Shown: positions 7,340 through 16,456, counted from the stretch's first letter. The stretch: DNA of 64,000 nt from Actinomycetota bacterium (GCA_030682655.1 JAUXNU010000205.1:1-64000), one strand, 5' to 3'. Made by a program: numbers and translations. The notes: a model not told the origin generated them from the sequence alone.

Positions 7340-8707
7340 CTAGAGTGACTTCAGGTGCTCGAACGACTCATCGGACGGGAACGGGTCGACGGGCAGGCTG
7401 AAGAGGAAGCCTTGCCCGTACTGCACACCCATCTCTCGCAGGGTCTTCAGCTCCTCGACTGTCTCGATTCCCTCGGCGACGAGGTTCACGCCTATCTTGT
7501 CAGCGAAGCTCACGAGACTCCCCATGAGACTCGCTCGAACCTCGTCGCTGTCGCACCCACGAACGAGTGAGAGATCGATCTTGAGCCACTCGGGGTGCAC
7601 TTCGGCAAGGCACTGGAGCGAGCCGTATCCGGCGCCCGCATCATCGACGGCGACATGGAACCCGAGCGCCCGAAGATACTCAAGGGTCGAGCGGAACGCG
7701 GGGAAATCGGTGATCGCGCTTCGCTCTGTGATCTCGAGGACGATCCGGTCCGGAGTGATGTGAGACTGCGCGAGCAGCGAGGTCGTCATGATCTCGCGCA
7801 GTTCGGGGTCGGCGACCGCGTCGGGCTCGATGTTGAGGAAGAGCAGCCGTCCGGCAGGCATGCTTTCGGCAGCCTCAAGCGCCTTCTTGCGGCACAGCCG
7901 CTCGAGCCGCAAGACGAGGTCGGCATCGTAGGCGATCTTGAAGAGCTTGTCGGGGCGTTCGAACTCGCTGCCCTCGGGCCCGCGAGAGAGGGCCTCGTAG
8001 CCGATGATCTCCATCGTGTGGATATCGAGCAGCGGGTGCACCACGGTGCGAACCGCCCCGTCGGCGATGATTTCGCGAAGCGCCTCACAGCGCGCGTCGG
8101 CGTCCTGCGCCTCACGGTTGCCCGAGTCGGAGAGAGCCTGGTCCAATCCTTCATGTACGAGGCGCTCAAGACGCGTGTTCTCGACGAACGCGATCGTGGA
8201 AGCGCCGACGTAGCATCCGAACTTGCGGAACAGGGCCGTCTCCATCTTGGTGGATAGCTCCTCGCGCACACTGTCCTCGACCTTGCGCACGATCATCTGC
8301 CGCGCATCCGGGTCCATCTTCACACTGTTGCGCGGTGGCGAGAGCACCACGACGAATGCATTGCCCGAGATCATGAGCTCGGCCACGATGTCGGAGTCAC
8401 GCAAGACGGTGCCCGTGATGCGCTCGAGCGCGCCCGCTACCTCGCGCATAACGTCGTCAAAGACCTTCCAGCCGTAGATCTCCTCGATCTTGGAGTAGCG
8501 CACGACGTTGACGGCAAGCAGAGACACCTCGCCGCGCTCCTCGAGCAGCATCTGGATGCGGGGAAACAGCAGTGGGGTCGTGGGCAGACCTGTGACGGGA
8601 TCGAAGAGCAGCTTGCGAATCTCCGGGTGTGCCTCGATCGCCTCGGCGAACTCGAGCCAGGACTCAAGCAGGAAGCTGTGCGTCCCAGAGTTGGACGAGT
8701 GGTCCAT
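7340..8707 (-). CDS. EAL-domain c-di-GMP phosphodiesterase with degenerate GGDEF
   Basis: A 455-residue soluble protein. The N-terminal half has the GGDEF fold (FDPVTGLPTTPLLFPRIQ, then NVVRYSKIEEIYG) but the signature loop reads SGNAF, so it cannot be an active cyclase. The C-terminal EAL domain keeps the catalytic set: EALSRG, LNIEP, LEITERSAI, VAVDDAGAGYGSL, LKIDLSLV and VAEGIETVEEL. It should therefore hydrolyse c-di-GMP, with the GGDEF part as a possible GTP-binding regulatory domain. ATG 8707 is preceded by GGGGAG. It ends 32 bases before selD, on the same strand. Confidence 0.88.
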   Translation of the reverse strand: MDHSSNSGTHSFLLESWLEFAEAIEAHPEIRKLLFDPVTGLPTTPLLFPRIQMLLEERGEVSLLAVNVVRYSKIEEIYGWKVFDDVMREVAGALERITGTVLRDSDIVAELMISGNAFVVVLSPPRNSVKMDPDARQMIVRKVEDSVREELSTKMETALFRKFGCYVGASTIAFVENTRLERLVHEGLDQALSDSGNREAQDADARCEALREIIADGAVRTVVHPLLDIHTMEIIGYEALSRGPEGSEFERPDKLFKIAYDADLVLRLERLCRKKALEAAESMPAGRLLFLNIEPDAVADPELREIMTTSLLAQSHITPDRIVLEITERSAITDFPAFRSTLEYLRALGFHVAVDDAGAGYGSLQCLAEVHPEWLKIDLSLVRGCDSDEVRASLMGSLVSFADKIGVNLVAEGIETVEELKTLREMGVQYGQGFLFSLPVDPFPSDESFEHLKSL

Positions 8708-8776
8708 GGAGTTCTCCCCGTCGAATGGTGGTCTCCTTCGGCACGAGTCTACCATCACCTGCGCCAAGACGAGACT

Positions 8777-10804
8777 CTACGCGTATGTGAGTCTCAACCC
8801 GACCGCGCCGCCTGCATCGAGCGGAACGCCGAAAGAGACGCCGGAAACGCTGACCGGCGCCCCTCCACGCACGTCGGATATCGCGGAGACAGTGCGGTCG
8901 AAACTGAGGCCCGCAGTGAGCTTGACCGGGGAGTGGTTGAGAAGGAGGACGATATCGTCGGCCTCCCCGGCAAAGAGCGCCACCTCGACGGACGGTTGAT
9001 CGCACTCGGCAGGCGCGCCGCAGCCCGCTGCCCGGGCCACCGCTCCGTACACCGTGCGAAGCATCGCGCTCACAGGTCCCGGTGTCGCCCACGGATCTCC
9101 CTGGGCGATCGCGCGCTCGACGGGAAGTGCCACGTACACGGCACGTCCTTGGCCAAACTGGTTCATGGTCAGAAGCGGGCTGCCTTTGGCATCGGTCGCA
9201 ACGACCGTAGCGCCGCTGGCGCCAAGCAACGCGAACCCGGGCACCTCGAGCGCCACGTCGAAAGCGGCCAGCGGGCCAAGGACGTCCGGCTGCGCTACCC
9301 GGCAACTGATCTCGTCACGACCGCCTCCGTCGCCAAGGAATTCGATGCCGAAGAGCTCCCGCACCGCCGGGTGGGCCTCAGTGCCGCCGTAGGACAGCAC
9401 GAGCGAGCCGCCGCCTTGGACGAATGCCCCAAGCCGCTCCCAGGTAGAGTCCTCAAGGTTGGCCACCGAGGGGACCACGAGCACGCTGTATGCGCCGAAC
9501 TCGTCGCTCTCGCGGGCGACCGTCACCGGCAAATGCGCCTCCTTGGCGGCGATGTACGCCTGGAGACACGCACGGGCATCGTACAGGCCCGCAAGGTTCG
9601 GCAGCGGCGCGTAGCGCTCGGAGGGAATCATGATCGCGGTGCGCTCCTGCAAGAGCGAGTAGCGACGCAGGTCCACCCGAGCGGCGACTCGCGAGAACGC
9701 CGCGACCTCGCCGTAGGCCGCCTTCGGGGTTCCGTCGGCGTCGACGACACCCAGCAGGACCTCGAAGGGGTCGCGGAAGTACGGCTCGCGGCGCTCGGTG
9801 TCGAGATCGCGGAAGCGTCGCAGCATCACCCCGGCAGCCCGGTTCATGAGTCCCGAGTACAGCGCTCCGCGGACGTGGGAGGCCTCCTCGGCATGGGACT
9901 GGTCAAGCGAGAGCACGCCCACGTCGTCGAGCAACACGGGGAGATTCCGTGCGGCCGATCGCAGCAGGAAGGAGTCGAGATAGGTGGAGGGCCCGGTGGA
10001 CAGCGGACCTTCGGCGGCGTAGGCCCGGTATGCCGAGGTCACATGGCTGACCGCGATCTCGCAAGCGTCGATCGCGCCGCGCGGGTCCACGCCGGTATGG
10101 CGATAGAGCGCCTCCGGATCGACCGAGATCATGATCGGCCGGTCCGGATCGACCTCGCGCACCGCATCGCGCATCGTCGAGACCCACGCCTCGAGCGCGG
10201 CAGCGGACCCAAAGCCCGAGCAAAACGCCTCGTTGGTCAGGTCCCACGCGAAGACGGCCGCGTCGGAGCGAAAGCGATTGACGACCTTCTGGACCAGCGC
10301 CACTTCGCGCTGGATCAGGTAGCTGTCGGTGCGTGGGTCGCGCTTCTTGCCCCACGGCACATCGAGAAGTTCGGCAAGGCGGTCATCGGCGAAGAAGCAC
10401 ACGATGACCTGCAGCTTGTGGGTGCGGGCACTGTCGATGAGCACCTGCAGCCGCTCCACCGCATCCTCGTTGTACTGGCCGACCTGCGGCTCGATCACCT
10501 TCCAGGAGACGTAGAGCCGCACGAGTGCCATACGCGCCTCGTGCATAGCGGCGAAGTCCTCGTCGGGATCGCGAGCGTACCAGTCGCCCCAGCTTTGTGT
10601 TTCCGCGTCGAGCGGATAGTAGTTCGCGCCGACCGGGAACAGCGCGTTGCGGCGTGGCGTCTTGCCCGGAGGGGTCGGCTGAGCGGCCTCCACCGTGGGC
10701 TTGACGACCGGTTCCGCCTTCTTGGGGGCGGCAGCCTTCACCGGCTCCTCGGCGAACTGCTTGCGAGTGGTGCGACGGTCCTGCGATCCCTTGCGGGTCG
10801 GCAT
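8777..10804 (-). CDS. glycoside hydrolase-like (GH5/GH42 clan) protein, nucleophile apparently replaced
   Basis: A 675-residue protein without a signal peptide. Residues 1-52 are Lys/Pro/Ala-rich linker. Residues 53-370 look like a (beta/alpha)8 glycosidase of clan GH-A: GANYYPLD start, and FAWDLTNEAF (N191-E192), the acid/base Asn-Glu pair. At the strand that normally carries the nucleophile Glu the sequence is PVLLDDVG (289-296), with Asp where family members have Glu. Residues 380-560 resemble the beta-galactosidase trimerisation (glutamine amidotransferase-like) domain (VLVVPSVANLEDSTWERLGAFVQGGG), followed by a beta-rich tail. It is the last gene of the B12-binding / TPR operon. Substrate unknown; it may be a binding protein rather than an enzyme. 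Confidence 0.7.
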   Translation of the reverse strand: MPTRKGSQDRRTTRKQFAEEPVKAAAPKKAEPVVKPTVEAAQPTPPGKTPRRNALFPVGANYYPLDAETQSWGDWYARDPDEDFAAMHEARMALVRLYVSWKVIEPQVGQYNEDAVERLQVLIDSARTHKLQVIVCFFADDRLAELLDVPWGKKRDPRTDSYLIQREVALVQKVVNRFRSDAAVFAWDLTNEAFCSGFGSAAALEAWVSTMRDAVREVDPDRPIMISVDPEALYRHTGVDPRGAIDACEIAVSHVTSAYRAYAAEGPLSTGPSTYLDSFLLRSAARNLPVLLDDVGVLSLDQSHAEEASHVRGALYSGLMNRAAGVMLRRFRDLDTERREPYFRDPFEVLLGVVDADGTPKAAYGEVAAFSRVAARVDLRRYSLLQERTAIMIPSERYAPLPNLAGLYDARACLQAYIAAKEAHLPVTVARESDEFGAYSVLVVPSVANLEDSTWERLGAFVQGGGSLVLSYGGTEAHPAVRELFGIEFLGDGGGRDEISCRVAQPDVLGPLAAFDVALEVPGFALLGASGATVVATDAKGSPLLTMNQFGQGRAVYVALPVERAIAQGDPWATPGPVSAMLRTVYGAVARAAGCGAPAECDQPSVEVALFAGEADDIVLLLNHSPVKLTAGLSFDRTVSAISDVRGGAPVSVSGVSFGVPLDAGGAVGLRLTYA

Positions 10805-10807
10805 CCT

Positions 10808-11971
10808 CTACGACCTCCCCTCGGTGAACGAGTCGTAGAGCTGCCAGAACAGGCCCTGCCTGCGCGTATCGTGATATGCCGCCCGGCGGATCTCCCAGAT
10901 CGCCTCGGCGTGACGCCCCTCGGTAAGAAGCACCGCCGCGAGCCCGAAGCGCGCGCGTACGCACGAGGGATCGAGCGCGATCGCGGTCGAGTACGCCTCG
11001 GCCGCCTGCGAATACCGCTGCAGGCCAAGGAGCGCCTCTGCGTACAGCACGTGCGGCATCGGCTGCTTGGGGACAGCACGCGCCAGCGCGGCGAACACCC
11101 GGGCCGCACTGCGGGCGAGCCCGGAGCGCTTGGAAAACGACACGCCCAGGCAGTAGACCGCGGTCGGGGTGCGCGTGGAGATCGACAGCGCGCGCAGCGA
11201 GCACGCCATGGCCTCGTTGACGGCCTCCTGCTTCAGATAGAGGTATGCAGCCAGACCGAGCGCATCCGCATCTTCGGGATCCTCGTCGAGCACGAGACGG
11301 ATGAGATCGGCCGCCGCGAAGAAGTCCTCCTCGTAGGCGAGGGCGCCCGCGGCATCCAGGCGCGCCTTGCGACTGGCCGGGACCTCGGCCGGATCGGGTG
11401 CGGGGTTGCCGTCGTCGTATATGCCGGCGAGCGCAAAGAACAGGTCGTCCTGGCTCGGATCGAGCTCTCCCGCCTTGCGGAATCCAGGAAGGGCGGTGGA
11501 CATGCCTTCCTTCTGGAGCGCGGCAACCGCCAGGTTGTACATCGCACGCGCCTCACTCGGGCTCAGTTCGAGCGCCCGGCGCCAAGCTTCGATCGCCTCA
11601 TCGTCAAAGGCCGCCGAGGAGAACGCCTCCCCCAGCTGGACATGGGCGGTAACGAGGTCGGGCTCGACCTCGGCCAGCTCGTGCCAGACCAGGATCGACT
11701 GGTCCCACATCCCGCCGCGACGGTCGTACGCAAGTCCGAGCGCGAGGAACGCAGGCGAGCACGATGGGTCTATCTCGATCGCGCGCGACGCGTACGTGAT
11801 GGCCTCGTCGTAGAAGTCGCCGGCAAGCATGAGTTCGGCAAGCAGGCAGTGGACCCGCGGGTCGCGCTCGTCGATGCGGAGCGCCTGGAAGCACGCGTCC
11901 ACGGCAGGCTGCACGTGACCCTGGCGGGCGAGGCCTTCGGCAAGCGCGATCTGCTGGGAGCGCTCGGCCAC
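10808..11971 (-). CDS. tetratricopeptide-repeat protein
   Basis: About 387 residues of TPR-type helical repeats. Examples are EGLARQGHVQPAVDACFQAL, DEAITYASRAIEIDPSCSPAFLALG and DEAIEAWRRALELSPSEARAMYNLA. At least eight repeats can be counted. The start is GTG 11971 (VAERSQQIALAEG), whose first base is the last base of the upstream stop codon, with GGGGGG about six bases before. TPR proteins scaffold protein-protein contacts; here the likely partners are the co-encoded B12-binding and glycosidase-like proteins. The strand also has an open frame extending farther upstream, but that part is the B12 gene in the wrong frame. Confidence 0.85.
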   Translation of the reverse strand: MAERSQQIALAEGLARQGHVQPAVDACFQALRIDERDPRVHCLLAELMLAGDFYDEAITYASRAIEIDPSCSPAFLALGLAYDRRGGMWDQSILVWHELAEVEPDLVTAHVQLGEAFSSAAFDDEAIEAWRRALELSPSEARAMYNLAVAALQKEGMSTALPGFRKAGELDPSQDDLFFALAGIYDDGNPAPDPAEVPASRKARLDAAGALAYEEDFFAAADLIRLVLDEDPEDADALGLAAYLYLKQEAVNEAMACSLRALSISTRTPTAVYCLGVSFSKRSGLARSAARVFAALARAVPKQPMPHVLYAEALLGLQRYSQAAEAYSTAIALDPSCVRARFGLAAVLLTEGRHAEAIWEIRRAAYHDTRRQGLFWQLYDSFTEGRS

Positions 11972-12624
11972 TACGCACCCCCCAGCTTGTCTCGAGCGAT
12001 TCGGGCGACGAGCTTGAGCGCGCTCTCGGCACCACGCACCACTCCGTTGGCGCCGACCTCCTTGGCGAGACCGGTGTCGGCGACGAAAGGTCCGCCGCAC
12101 GCGAGCATGATGACACCCTCGTGTCCGGCGGTCTCGAACATCTCGCGAACGCGCGCTACCGCGCGGGCAGTGGCGATCATCTCGGCACAGACGATGACGA
12201 GTCGCGAGCCGGTCTCTTCGAGCCGCTCGAGAAACTCGGCCGGACGAACGTCCACACCAAGGTCGACGACACGATGACCGGCGTCCTTCAGCGCAGCGCC
12301 GATGATGTTCTTGGAGATGCTGTGGTGGTCGCGATGCATCGAGCCGATGAGCACGGTCACGCCCGTGTCCTGCGCTGTTGCCGGCGGCGTCACGAATGAC
12401 GTGATCTGCTCGGCCACGACCGACGCCTGCGTGAAGGTGTACTCGTCGATGGCACCCGATGCCCACGCGCCGCCGAGGAGCGACATCGCCGGCGCGAACA
12501 GCTGGTCGAACAGGTCGACCTGGGCTACCCCCGATGACCGCGCCTTCTCGATAACACCGATCGCGCTGGCCGGGTCCTGGCTCACGAACGCCTGATAGAG
12601 GCGCGCTGCAGCGTCATCTGCCAC
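11971..12624 (-). CDS. cobalamin (B12)-binding corrinoid protein
   Basis: A 217-residue two-domain corrinoid protein. Residues 1-85 form the helical cap (LLGGAWASGAIDEYTFTQAS, the loop that contacts the upper face of cobalamin). Residues 90-217 form the Rossmann-like B12 domain with SMHRDHHSISKNIIGAAL, in which Asp-x-His is the lower-ligand motif (third position Ser rather than the usual Gly), and a Gly-rich ACGGPFVAD. Such proteins serve as methyl carriers or as light/B12 sensors; without a methyltransferase or DNA-binding domain nearby neither is settled. GTG 12624 was chosen because GGGAGG lies ten bases upstream; GTG 12633 is too close to it. Confidence 0.85.
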   Translation of the reverse strand: MADDAAARLYQAFVSQDPASAIGVIEKARSSGVAQVDLFDQLFAPAMSLLGGAWASGAIDEYTFTQASVVAEQITSFVTPPATAQDTGVTVLIGSMHRDHHSISKNIIGAALKDAGHRVVDLGVDVRPAEFLERLEETGSRLVIVCAEMIATARAVARVREMFETAGHEGVIMLACGGPFVADTGLAKEVGANGVVRGAESALKLVARIARDKLGGA

Positions 12625-12745
12625 AGGCGGCACACCTCCCGGCTGTCCCCGTCGAGTCAGCTGTCACGTCTTTGGCCATCCTGTCATCTCTGAGGGCGAG
12701 CGGGCACGCGAACTCCCGCGATGCTTCCCGCCGCCGCGACTCTTC

Positions 12746-12832
12746 TGGTAGCGGTGGTGGGAGTCGAACCCACACGGCCCGTGGGCCAGGGGCTTTTAAG
12801 GCCCCCTCCTGTACCAATTCGGATACACCGCC
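12746..12832 (-). tRNA. tRNA-Leu (anticodon TAA)
   Basis: An 87-base class II tRNA on the minus strand. The acceptor stem is GGCGGTG with CACCGCT (terminal G-T pair), then discriminator A and an encoded CCA. The anticodon stem-loop GGGGC-CTTAAAA-GCCCC has anticodon TAA. A long variable arm (GGCCC-ACG-GGCC region) marks Leu/Ser class. The T arm is GTGGG-TTCGACT-CCCAC. It reads the UUA codon, which is rare in this GC-rich genome. Confidence 0.95.
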
Positions 12833-12898
12833 CCGCTGCTTGACACCCGACATGGAACTTATCGGCCCAATCGTGCCCGAACGCAGCATCACGGCCGC

Positions 12899-13849
12899 TC
12901 ATTGGCGCTGTCCGAAGGTGTCGAGCAGTATCCCATACAGTATGTCGTGCTCGCTGACGCGCGTCGAATCCAATCCTGCCAAGGAGAGCGCGGTTGCCAG
13001 GATGATCGTGCCGGCCACGATGACCGGCGCCCGCCCCGGATGGAGGCCGGGGACCTGCATACGCTCGGCGAGCGGCAGCGATGACAACATGTCGACCATC
13101 TCCGAGAGGTCCGACCCCGCTAGCATCGATCCGTGCACCAGCGCGGAATCGTACTCCGCGAGCCCCATTTGGATGGCCGAAAGCGTCGTCGCCGTTCCCG
13201 CCAAGGAGATCATCGCGCTTGCACGCTCGCGCGCAGCATCGAAGAAGGGGCGGATCTCCGATACGGCGTATGCCCACGCCTCGTCGAGCTCGGCCGGTGC
13301 CGGTGGGTCCGAGCGCAGGAACATCTCGGTGAGCCGGCGCGAACCGACGTCGACCGAACGAGCCTGCTCGACTTGAGCCGAACGTACACCACCTCGCACG
13401 CGTGAATCGCCCAAGATGAGCTCGGTCGATCCGCCGCCGACGTCGACAACGAGTAGCCCTTTGCCCGGGAACGAGTAGGCAGCCCCCTCGAATGAGAGGC
13501 TCGCCTCGCGGTCCCCGGACACGATCTCGGGTCGCACGCCCGCGGCTTCAAGCCGTCCCAGAAACTCCTCGCCGTTGGCGGCATCACGTGACGCGGACGT
13601 GGCGATGGCGCGATGCGCCTCGACGCCGAGCTCGCCCATGCGCGCTGCGTAGCGGGCCATCACGTCTGCAACGCGGTCCATTGCCTCGTCCGAAAGCCGC
13701 CCGGTGACGGTCAGCCCCTCGCCAACGTGCGTGATGTCGGTCGAGCGCTCGACCTCCACGATCGCATCACGGGACACGTCGGCGACGAGCAGCCGGACGG
13801 TCACGGTGCCGATATCGATCGCCGCAAGGCGGCGTGTTTCCTCGGCCAT
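12899..13849 (-). CDS. Ppx/GppA exopolyphosphatase-family protein
   Basis: A 316-residue member of the ASKHA-fold Ppx/GppA family, which removes phosphate from polyphosphate or from pppGpp. The first phosphate loop is LAAIDIGTVTVRLLVAD, the second VVDVGGGSTELI. SATSASRDAANG and VVSEHDILYGILLD are also typical. It is the short form of about 310 residues, with no C-terminal HD domain. Its ATG shares one base with the DUF501 stop (TGATG), showing translational coupling. Actinobacteria commonly carry this gene behind DUF501. Polyphosphate against pppGpp specificity cannot be told from sequence. Confidence 0.9.
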   Translation of the reverse strand: MAEETRRLAAIDIGTVTVRLLVADVSRDAIVEVERSTDITHVGEGLTVTGRLSDEAMDRVADVMARYAARMGELGVEAHRAIATSASRDAANGEEFLGRLEAAGVRPEIVSGDREASLSFEGAAYSFPGKGLLVVDVGGGSTELILGDSRVRGGVRSAQVEQARSVDVGSRRLTEMFLRSDPPAPAELDEAWAYAVSEIRPFFDAARERASAMISLAGTATTLSAIQMGLAEYDSALVHGSMLAGSDLSEMVDMLSSLPLAERMQVPGLHPGRAPVIVAGTIILATALSLAGLDSTRVSEHDILYGILLDTFGQRQ

Positions 13850-14388
13850 CAGGGTCCCCACTCTTCGCCAGCCGTCCCGACGAGAGACGCGCACCGGTCG
13901 TCGGGACACTCAGCATCTATCTGCCCAAGGACGGCCTCCCCTATCGGATCGGCGATTCCCGCGAGAAACGCCGCGACATGCGCATGCAGGCATTTGATCG
14001 CAAGCGGGTCTCTTTGTCCGGCGATGCCTACCGGCGAGCAAGGGTCCGTCCCTGCCAGGGAGCGGCGGAAGCGGTACTCCGCATCAGCATCGCGCATTGC
14101 GCCGGCCCGGACAGGGTCTGCAGCGAGCCTTCGCGTCCACGCCGCCACTTCGCCCGAGGACTCCAGCGCCCCGACACGCTCGACCAGCCAGGGGCAAGTG
14201 AGCCAGTACAGGGTCGGGAACGGTGTTCCGTCGTCAAGCAGAGGCGACGACGAGATGACACTCGGGCGGCCGAATCCGCAGCGGACATATGTGGACCAGG
14301 GGCCGCGCGGGGCGCGTCCGACCTGCGCTTCCACGAGCGCCCCATCGCGAGCGTCGGCGCCTGTGCTCGGCGCGTGCAGATCGATCAC
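13849..14388 (-). CDS. DUF501-family protein
   Basis: A 179-residue protein of the DUF501 family, which is nearly confined to Actinomycetota. The family hallmarks are APRGPWSTYVRCGFGRPSVI and DGTPFPTLYWLTCPWLVERV, with a conserved Cys pair, and a late HAHVAAFLAG segment. The open frame extends far upstream, but the true start is GTG 14388, which overlaps the stop of the FtsB-like gene by four bases (GTGA). It is also coupled to ppx downstream. Its function is unknown. The conserved place between the cell-division and Ppx genes is the main clue. Confidence 0.88.
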   Translation of the reverse strand: MIDLHAPSTGADARDGALVEAQVGRAPRGPWSTYVRCGFGRPSVISSSPLLDDGTPFPTLYWLTCPWLVERVGALESSGEVAAWTRRLAADPVRAGAMRDADAEYRFRRSLAGTDPCSPVGIAGQRDPLAIKCLHAHVAAFLAGIADPIGEAVLGQIDAECPDDRCASLVGTAGEEWGP

Positions 14389-14909
14389 TCCCCGACGCCG
14401 AACAGCACGTCCAGCACCCGCGGCCATATCCCGTCGCGGGTCGCAGTGGCCTTCGCCGGCGTATCCGGGTCCAGCGTCGGTGTCGCCTCTTCGCCGTCCA
14501 TGACGACGTACAGGTTCTCGCCTTGCTTCACCAGGCCGAGGCTCTCGCGTGCGACCTGCTCTACCCCTTCCGGCGTCTTGAGCCGATCGACCTGGGCCCG
14601 GAGTTTCTGGTTGCGTTCCTGGAGTCCCTCGAGTTCCGTCTCGAGCCGGGCTTTCTCGCGCTGCTCGCGGTATTGGACCTTCGCAACCGGGTAGTACGAC
14701 CACACCGCCACTGCAAGCAGCGCGACAACGACGAGGGGAGCAAGAACGACCCGCCGGCGGCGGATCTGTGCCTTCGTGGGACGGGACCGACGCGCAGGTG
14801 TGGCGGGCTTGGATGTGCGGGAGCGTGCCGAGGACGACCGCGCCCGAGACCCGGTGGTCTGGCGCGATCTCGCTGTAGCCCCTTGCCGCGTAGCTCTCTT
14901 CGGTGCCAT
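14385..14909 (-). CDS. FtsB/DivIC-like septum formation protein
   Basis: A 174-residue single-pass membrane protein. Residues 1-50 are a very basic cytoplasmic tail rich in Arg, Ser and Thr. Residues 51-70 (VVLAPLVVVALLAVAVWSYY) span the membrane. A coiled coil follows (EQREKARLETELEGLQERNQ) with the DivIC signature TPEGVEQVARESLGLVKQGEN. FtsB/DivIC joins FtsL and FtsQ/DivIB in the divisome. The long basic tail is the actinobacterial form. ATG 14909 was chosen as the only start that keeps the family's size; its ribosome site is weak. Confidence 0.86.
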   Translation of the reverse strand: MAPKRATRQGATARSRQTTGSRARSSSARSRTSKPATPARRSRPTKAQIRRRRVVLAPLVVVALLAVAVWSYYPVAKVQYREQREKARLETELEGLQERNQKLRAQVDRLKTPEGVEQVARESLGLVKQGENLYVVMDGEEATPTLDPDTPAKATATRDGIWPRVLDVLFGVGE

Positions 14910-15046
14910 GACCAGAAGACGTCCTGTGTGAAGGCCAGCGATGTGTGGGGAGACAAGCGTCTCCTCCGCGGCGATAGTACCACATCGCAGAGACGATTTC
15001 ACCTCGATGTAAGGTCGAGGTCTAGGTAGTTGGGCCACGCTGGCGG

Positions 15047-16456
15047 CTACGCCCGGGGCACCTCGCGCACGAGGATCAGATCGGTACCCCCGGGAACCCC
15101 GCGGGCTACACCAGCGGTCACGGCCACCTTCTCGCCGGCGGCCACCGCACCGGCGTCCCGCACTGCGGCGAGCAGCGACTGGAGCGTGTTGTCCTCGGCA
15201 GGCGCGACCGGAGCCACGACGGAGCGTACGCCCCAGACCACGGCAAGCCGACGGGCCACCACTTCGGACGGCGTGACGGCAACGACCGGTGCGCCGGGCC
15301 GGTTTCGCGCCACCGCCAGTGCGGTCGCACCTGATTGCGTTGCGGTCACGATGGCAGAAAGCCCCAGGTCATCGGCGAGTTCGCACGCCGCGGCGCTGAC
15401 GGCGCGGGTGACATCGGTGAGCGCCGAGGTGCGCCTGCGATCGCTCCCGCGCCCGCTCAGAGACTCCTCGGCGGCTGCGGAGATTCGCGCCATCGTCTCG
15501 ACGCTCTTCACAGGATAGGAACCGATCGCGGTCTCGGCCGAGAGCATGACCGCGTCGACCCGGTCGAAGATGGCATTGGCCACGTCCGACGCCTCGGCCC
15601 TTGTGGGCCTCGGCGACGTCGTCATCGACTCGAGCATCTGGGTCGCGACAATCACCGGTGTGCCGGAGTCTCTGCACGCATCGATGATGCGACGCTGCAG
15701 AACGGGAACCTCCTCCGGAGATGTCTCCACGCCCAGGTCACCACGCGCCACCATCACGACGTCGGCGGTGGCGACTATCGCCGCGATCTCATCGGCCGCC
15801 TCGTGCTTCTCGATCTTGGCGACGATGGGCACGGGCGAAGCGCCCATGAGCTCACGGAGCCGGGAGACGTCATCGGCACTGCGCACGAAGGACTGTGCGA
15901 TGAGGTCCACGCCGACCTCGAGGCCCCAGGCCAGCACCTCGCGGTCGTAGCCGGTTATCGCGTCTATGCCGAGGTGCACGCCTGGGACGTTGACGCCCTT
16001 GTGGCTGGAAAGCGCGCCACCAACGACAACGTCGGTCTGCACCGCGCCGTCACCGAGGCCGGACACACGCAGCTCGATGCGGCCGTCGTCGAGCATGATG
16101 CGGTCTCCGATGCTCAGATCGTCCACAAGCCCGGCGTATGTCATGCACGCCCGGTGACTGTCGCCGGTGCACTCTCCGGGCAGCAGCTCGAAGCAGTGGC
16201 CGGGCTCGAGGGAGGTTCCTGCGGCCATAGCTCCGACGCGCATCTTGGGTCCCGGCAGGTCCAGCATGACCGCCACGTGCGCGCCCGCCCTGCCTGCAGC
16301 CTCCCTGACGGCGACAAGCCTCGCCCCCAGCTCGGAGATATCCGCGTGCGAAGCGTTGAGTCTGGCGACATCGACTCCGCCGGCGATGAGAGCATCGAGT
16401 GTGGCGGGGGCGTCACTCGCCGGACCGATGGTGGCGACGATCTTGGTGCGCCTCAC
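15047..16456 (-). CDS. pyk: pyruvate kinase
   Basis: Pyruvate kinase, 469 residues, transfers phosphate from phosphoenolpyruvate to ADP in the last step of glycolysis. Visible are the N-terminal TKIVATIGPAS, the catalytic lysine region VPIVAKIEKHEA, the metal/phosphate region MVARGDLGVE and the MLESMT..PRPTRAEASDVANA signature. The usual NFSHG near residue 35 reads NASHAD, an unusual variant close to the active site. GTG 16456 follows GGGGGAGG. The C-terminal allosteric domain is present. It lies near enolase, with only a methyltransferase gene between the two last glycolytic enzymes. Confidence 0.94.
   Translation of the reverse strand: MRRTKIVATIGPASDAPATLDALIAGGVDVARLNASHADISELGARLVAVREAAGRAGAHVAVMLDLPGPKMRVGAMAAGTSLEPGHCFELLPGECTGDSHRACMTYAGLVDDLSIGDRIMLDDGRIELRVSGLGDGAVQTDVVVGGALSSHKGVNVPGVHLGIDAITGYDREVLAWGLEVGVDLIAQSFVRSADDVSRLRELMGASPVPIVAKIEKHEAADEIAAIVATADVVMVARGDLGVETSPEEVPVLQRRIIDACRDSGTPVIVATQMLESMTTSPRPTRAEASDVANAIFDRVDAVMLSAETAIGSYPVKSVETMARISAAAEESLSGRGSDRRRTSALTDVTRAVSAAACELADDLGLSAIVTATQSGATALAVARNRPGAPVVAVTPSEVVARRLAVVWGVRSVVAPVAPAEDNTLQSLLAAVRDAGAVAAGEKVAVTAGVARGVPGGTDLILVREVPRA

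Noticed and set aside
8627-12277. A 1216-codon open frame on the + strand, opposite the EAL start, glycosidase-like, TPR and B12-binding genes
   Set aside because: It is antisense to four well-supported genes, has an Arg/His-rich composition typical of shadow frames in GC-rich DNA, and shows no domain.
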